The notes under the pieces are model-generated. The model ran no database searches. It saw only the letters and a program-made list of their open reading frames with translations, and was not told where the DNA came from. From the NCBI GenBank assembly GCA_937874515.1, contig CALNBV010000072.1, positions 1 through 13,455 of the forward strand: a DNA stretch of 13,455 nucleotides, written 5' to 3'. The DNA is from an uncultured Paenibacillaceae bacterium. GTDB taxonomy: Bacteria > Bacillota > Bacilli > Aneurinibacillales > Aneurinibacillaceae. A program made the position numbers and the translations under genes. Within the stretch, counting starts at the first letter, position 1; every line of letters begins with the position of its first letter. This document shows positions 12,226 to 13,455 of this stretch, in pieces.

Positions 12226-13455
12226 CTAATGAATACCTTGCTCCTTCCGCTCAAAATAAGCATGCAATCGATACTCACATATTTCTTTCGTCCATTCATA
12301 CAACTTCTCTTTTTGCTCTTCAGTTACTTCAAATTCTGGATTAAAGACACCATCCTTAAAAGAAAGAAGACCATTTGAGCTACCACTCCATTTTGTCATG
12401 GGCATAGTTGAGATTAGTTTTGCGACCTTCTTCTCATTATACTCCCATAGGGCTTTTGTTCCCTTATCAGAAAAATCAATTCGTTTTCTATAATCTTTTT
12501 CTGTTAAGTAACGATGGAAAAATGGCGCTACTTCCTCAGGAGTTACTGGATTTAGCCAATTTTCTATACCACGACTCAACATATAAGAAAGAACAACCAT
12601 TTTATAGCTTTTAGCCATCCCTGTTCCTTCTACTTCTTTAAGCCATATCTCGTATTGGTTAAAGACCTCTTTTTCGTGCTCGTCCAATTCATCAGCCCAG
12701 TACAAAAAACCAATATAGGATTTAAACTCCTGACGGTATTCAAAGCTCTTAGCCTTTCCATATAGATGCAATTCTAAATAGGATGGGCGCCTTCCAAGTT
12801 CTTCTTTTAAACCAAAATAAGCTGAACGAAGATAATCTTTGCGAGGTTGTTTCTTCTTTCGTAACTCATCTAAAAGTTGAATCACTTTGACTTCAAAATC
12901 AATTACACAATTATCCGGTACCTGTGGTAATGACTTTCCCTTTTTCTCCCGCTCCTCGTCCGAACGTGTATCAAGAAGGCTAAGTTTCACATCTGCATTA
13001 CGATAGTTTCCGATTAAATCGATAATTATACAATCTTCTTTTCCCTGAAACAAACGAAGACCTCGGCCTACTTGCTGTGTAAACACTGTTAATGATTCAG
13101 TTGGGCGAACAAACAGAAGTGTATCAATGGAAGGAATATCAACCCCTTCATTAAATAGATTAACAGTGAAAATCACATCTAACTGGCCGTTTTTAATCAT
13201 TTTAATCGCCTCAGAACGGCTATATTCACCACCGCTAGAATGAAGGCTAGTCGCTCGGACTCCCTTATTTTTAAAGTAATTTGTTAAATAATTGGCCTGT
13301 TTAATAGACGAACAAAAAGCCAATGTCCGGGTTTGCTTATATTTCTTCCATGCATCCAATATTTTTGTTGCCATATCTTCTTGCAATTGGACAGCAAGTA
13401 ATTCTTCTTCATCATAGTGACTACCAAGCCATGTAATTTTAGAATAATCTGTTTC
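12226..13455 (-). CDS. Superfamily-2 helicase, C-terminal part (5' end beyond window)
   Basis: The reading frame is open to the right edge, so the TTG at 13384-13386 is only an internal codon. The 409 visible residues begin inside the protein. They contain the second RecA-like domain: TLAFCSSIKQA (motif IV region, about 44-54), LHSSGGEYSRSE, FTVNLFNEGVDIPSID (motif V, 96-111) and QQVGRGLR (motif VI, 127-134). An extension of about 240 residues follows, with YLELHLYG, YIGFLYWADELDE, MAKSYKMVVLSYML and EEVAPFFHRYLTEKDYRKRID. I recall this arrangement from DEAD/DEAH helicases linked to restriction or phage defence, sometimes with an N-terminal HKD nuclease and a DUF3427-type tail. The N-terminal half needed to confirm it is outside the window. 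Walker A and B lie off the edge. Its terminator follows immediately. Confidence 0.85.
   Translation of the reverse strand, partial: ETDYSKITWLGSHYDEEELLAVQLQEDMATKILDAWKKYKQTRTLAFCSSIKQANYLTNYFKNKGVRATSLHSSGGEYSRSEAIKMIKNGQLDVIFTVNLFNEGVDIPSIDTLLFVRPTESLTVFTQQVGRGLRLFQGKEDCIIIDLIGNYRNADVKLSLLDTRSDEEREKKGKSLPQVPDNCVIDFEVKVIQLLDELRKKKQPRKDYLRSAYFGLKEELGRRPSYLELHLYGKAKSFEYRQEFKSYIGFLYWADELDEHEKEVFNQYEIWLKEVEGTGMAKSYKMVVLSYMLSRGIENWLNPVTPEEVAPFFHRYLTEKDYRKRIDFSDKGTKALWEYNEKKVAKLISTMPMTKWSGSSNGLLSFKDGVFNPEFEVTEEQKEKLYEWTKEICEYRLHAYFERKEQGIH

Noticed and set aside
12408..12614. Plus-strand 68-codon ORF inside the helicase gene
   Set aside because: It is antisense to the conserved helicase C-terminal region, with no supporting signals.
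13384..13386. Start codon for the helicase gene at TTG 13384-13386
   Set aside because: The frame is open upstream to the window edge and the visible part lacks the first helicase domain, so this is an internal leucine codon.

Overview
This window looks like a low-GC Gram-positive (Bacillales-like) chromosome. The reasons are strong AGGAGG-type ribosome binding sites, several TTG starts, hairpin-plus-T terminators, and a CoA-transferase N-terminus that closely resembles Bacillus ScoA. I cannot name the species. Almost all genes are on the minus strand.

Positions 1-5260 hold an acetone-degradation operon read right to left. It encodes acetone carboxylase beta (acxA), alpha (acxB) and gamma (acxC), then the start of the succinyl-CoA:3-oxoacid CoA-transferase A subunit (scoA, cut by the window edge). 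Together these convert acetone plus bicarbonate to acetoacetate and then to acetoacetyl-CoA. A near-perfect sigma-54 (-24/-12) promoter lies directly upstream of acxA. An inverted/direct repeat cluster 65-90 bp further upstream is a candidate enhancer-binding-protein site. The matching activator is not in the window.

Positions 5355-10660 hold a compact four-gene operon bounded by terminators on both sides. In transcription order it encodes a PD-(D/E)XK-like protein (260 aa), an unrecognised 192-aa protein, an McrB-like AAA+ NTPase with a long unrecognised N-terminus (770 aa), and a DUF2357/PD-(D/E)XK McrC-like nuclease (530 aa). Overlaps of 14 and 26 bases and one 14-base gap indicate co-translation. 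This is a McrBC-type (type IV restriction-like) defence module with two extra components, and it is the best candidate in the window for an under-described system.

Positions 10800-12200 hold a small, compositionally different module. An XRE-type repressor and a SLOG/DUF1273-family protein are divergently transcribed from a region with two 20-bp operator-like palindromes flanking a sigma-A-type promoter. To its left is a small plus-strand ORF (from 10928) with an excellent ribosome binding site. Its frame may have been interrupted by this module: similar G-rich 15-mers occur at 11105 and 12149 in equivalent codon phase, and a 15-bp exact direct repeat lies outside at 10743 and 12182.

Positions 12197-13455 hold the C-terminal part of a superfamily-2 helicase, open to the right window edge, followed by its own terminator. 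With the McrBC-like operon on the other side of the XRE/SLOG module, the right half of the window reads as a defence island beside a catabolic operon. I see no rRNA, tRNA, CRISPR array or transposase.
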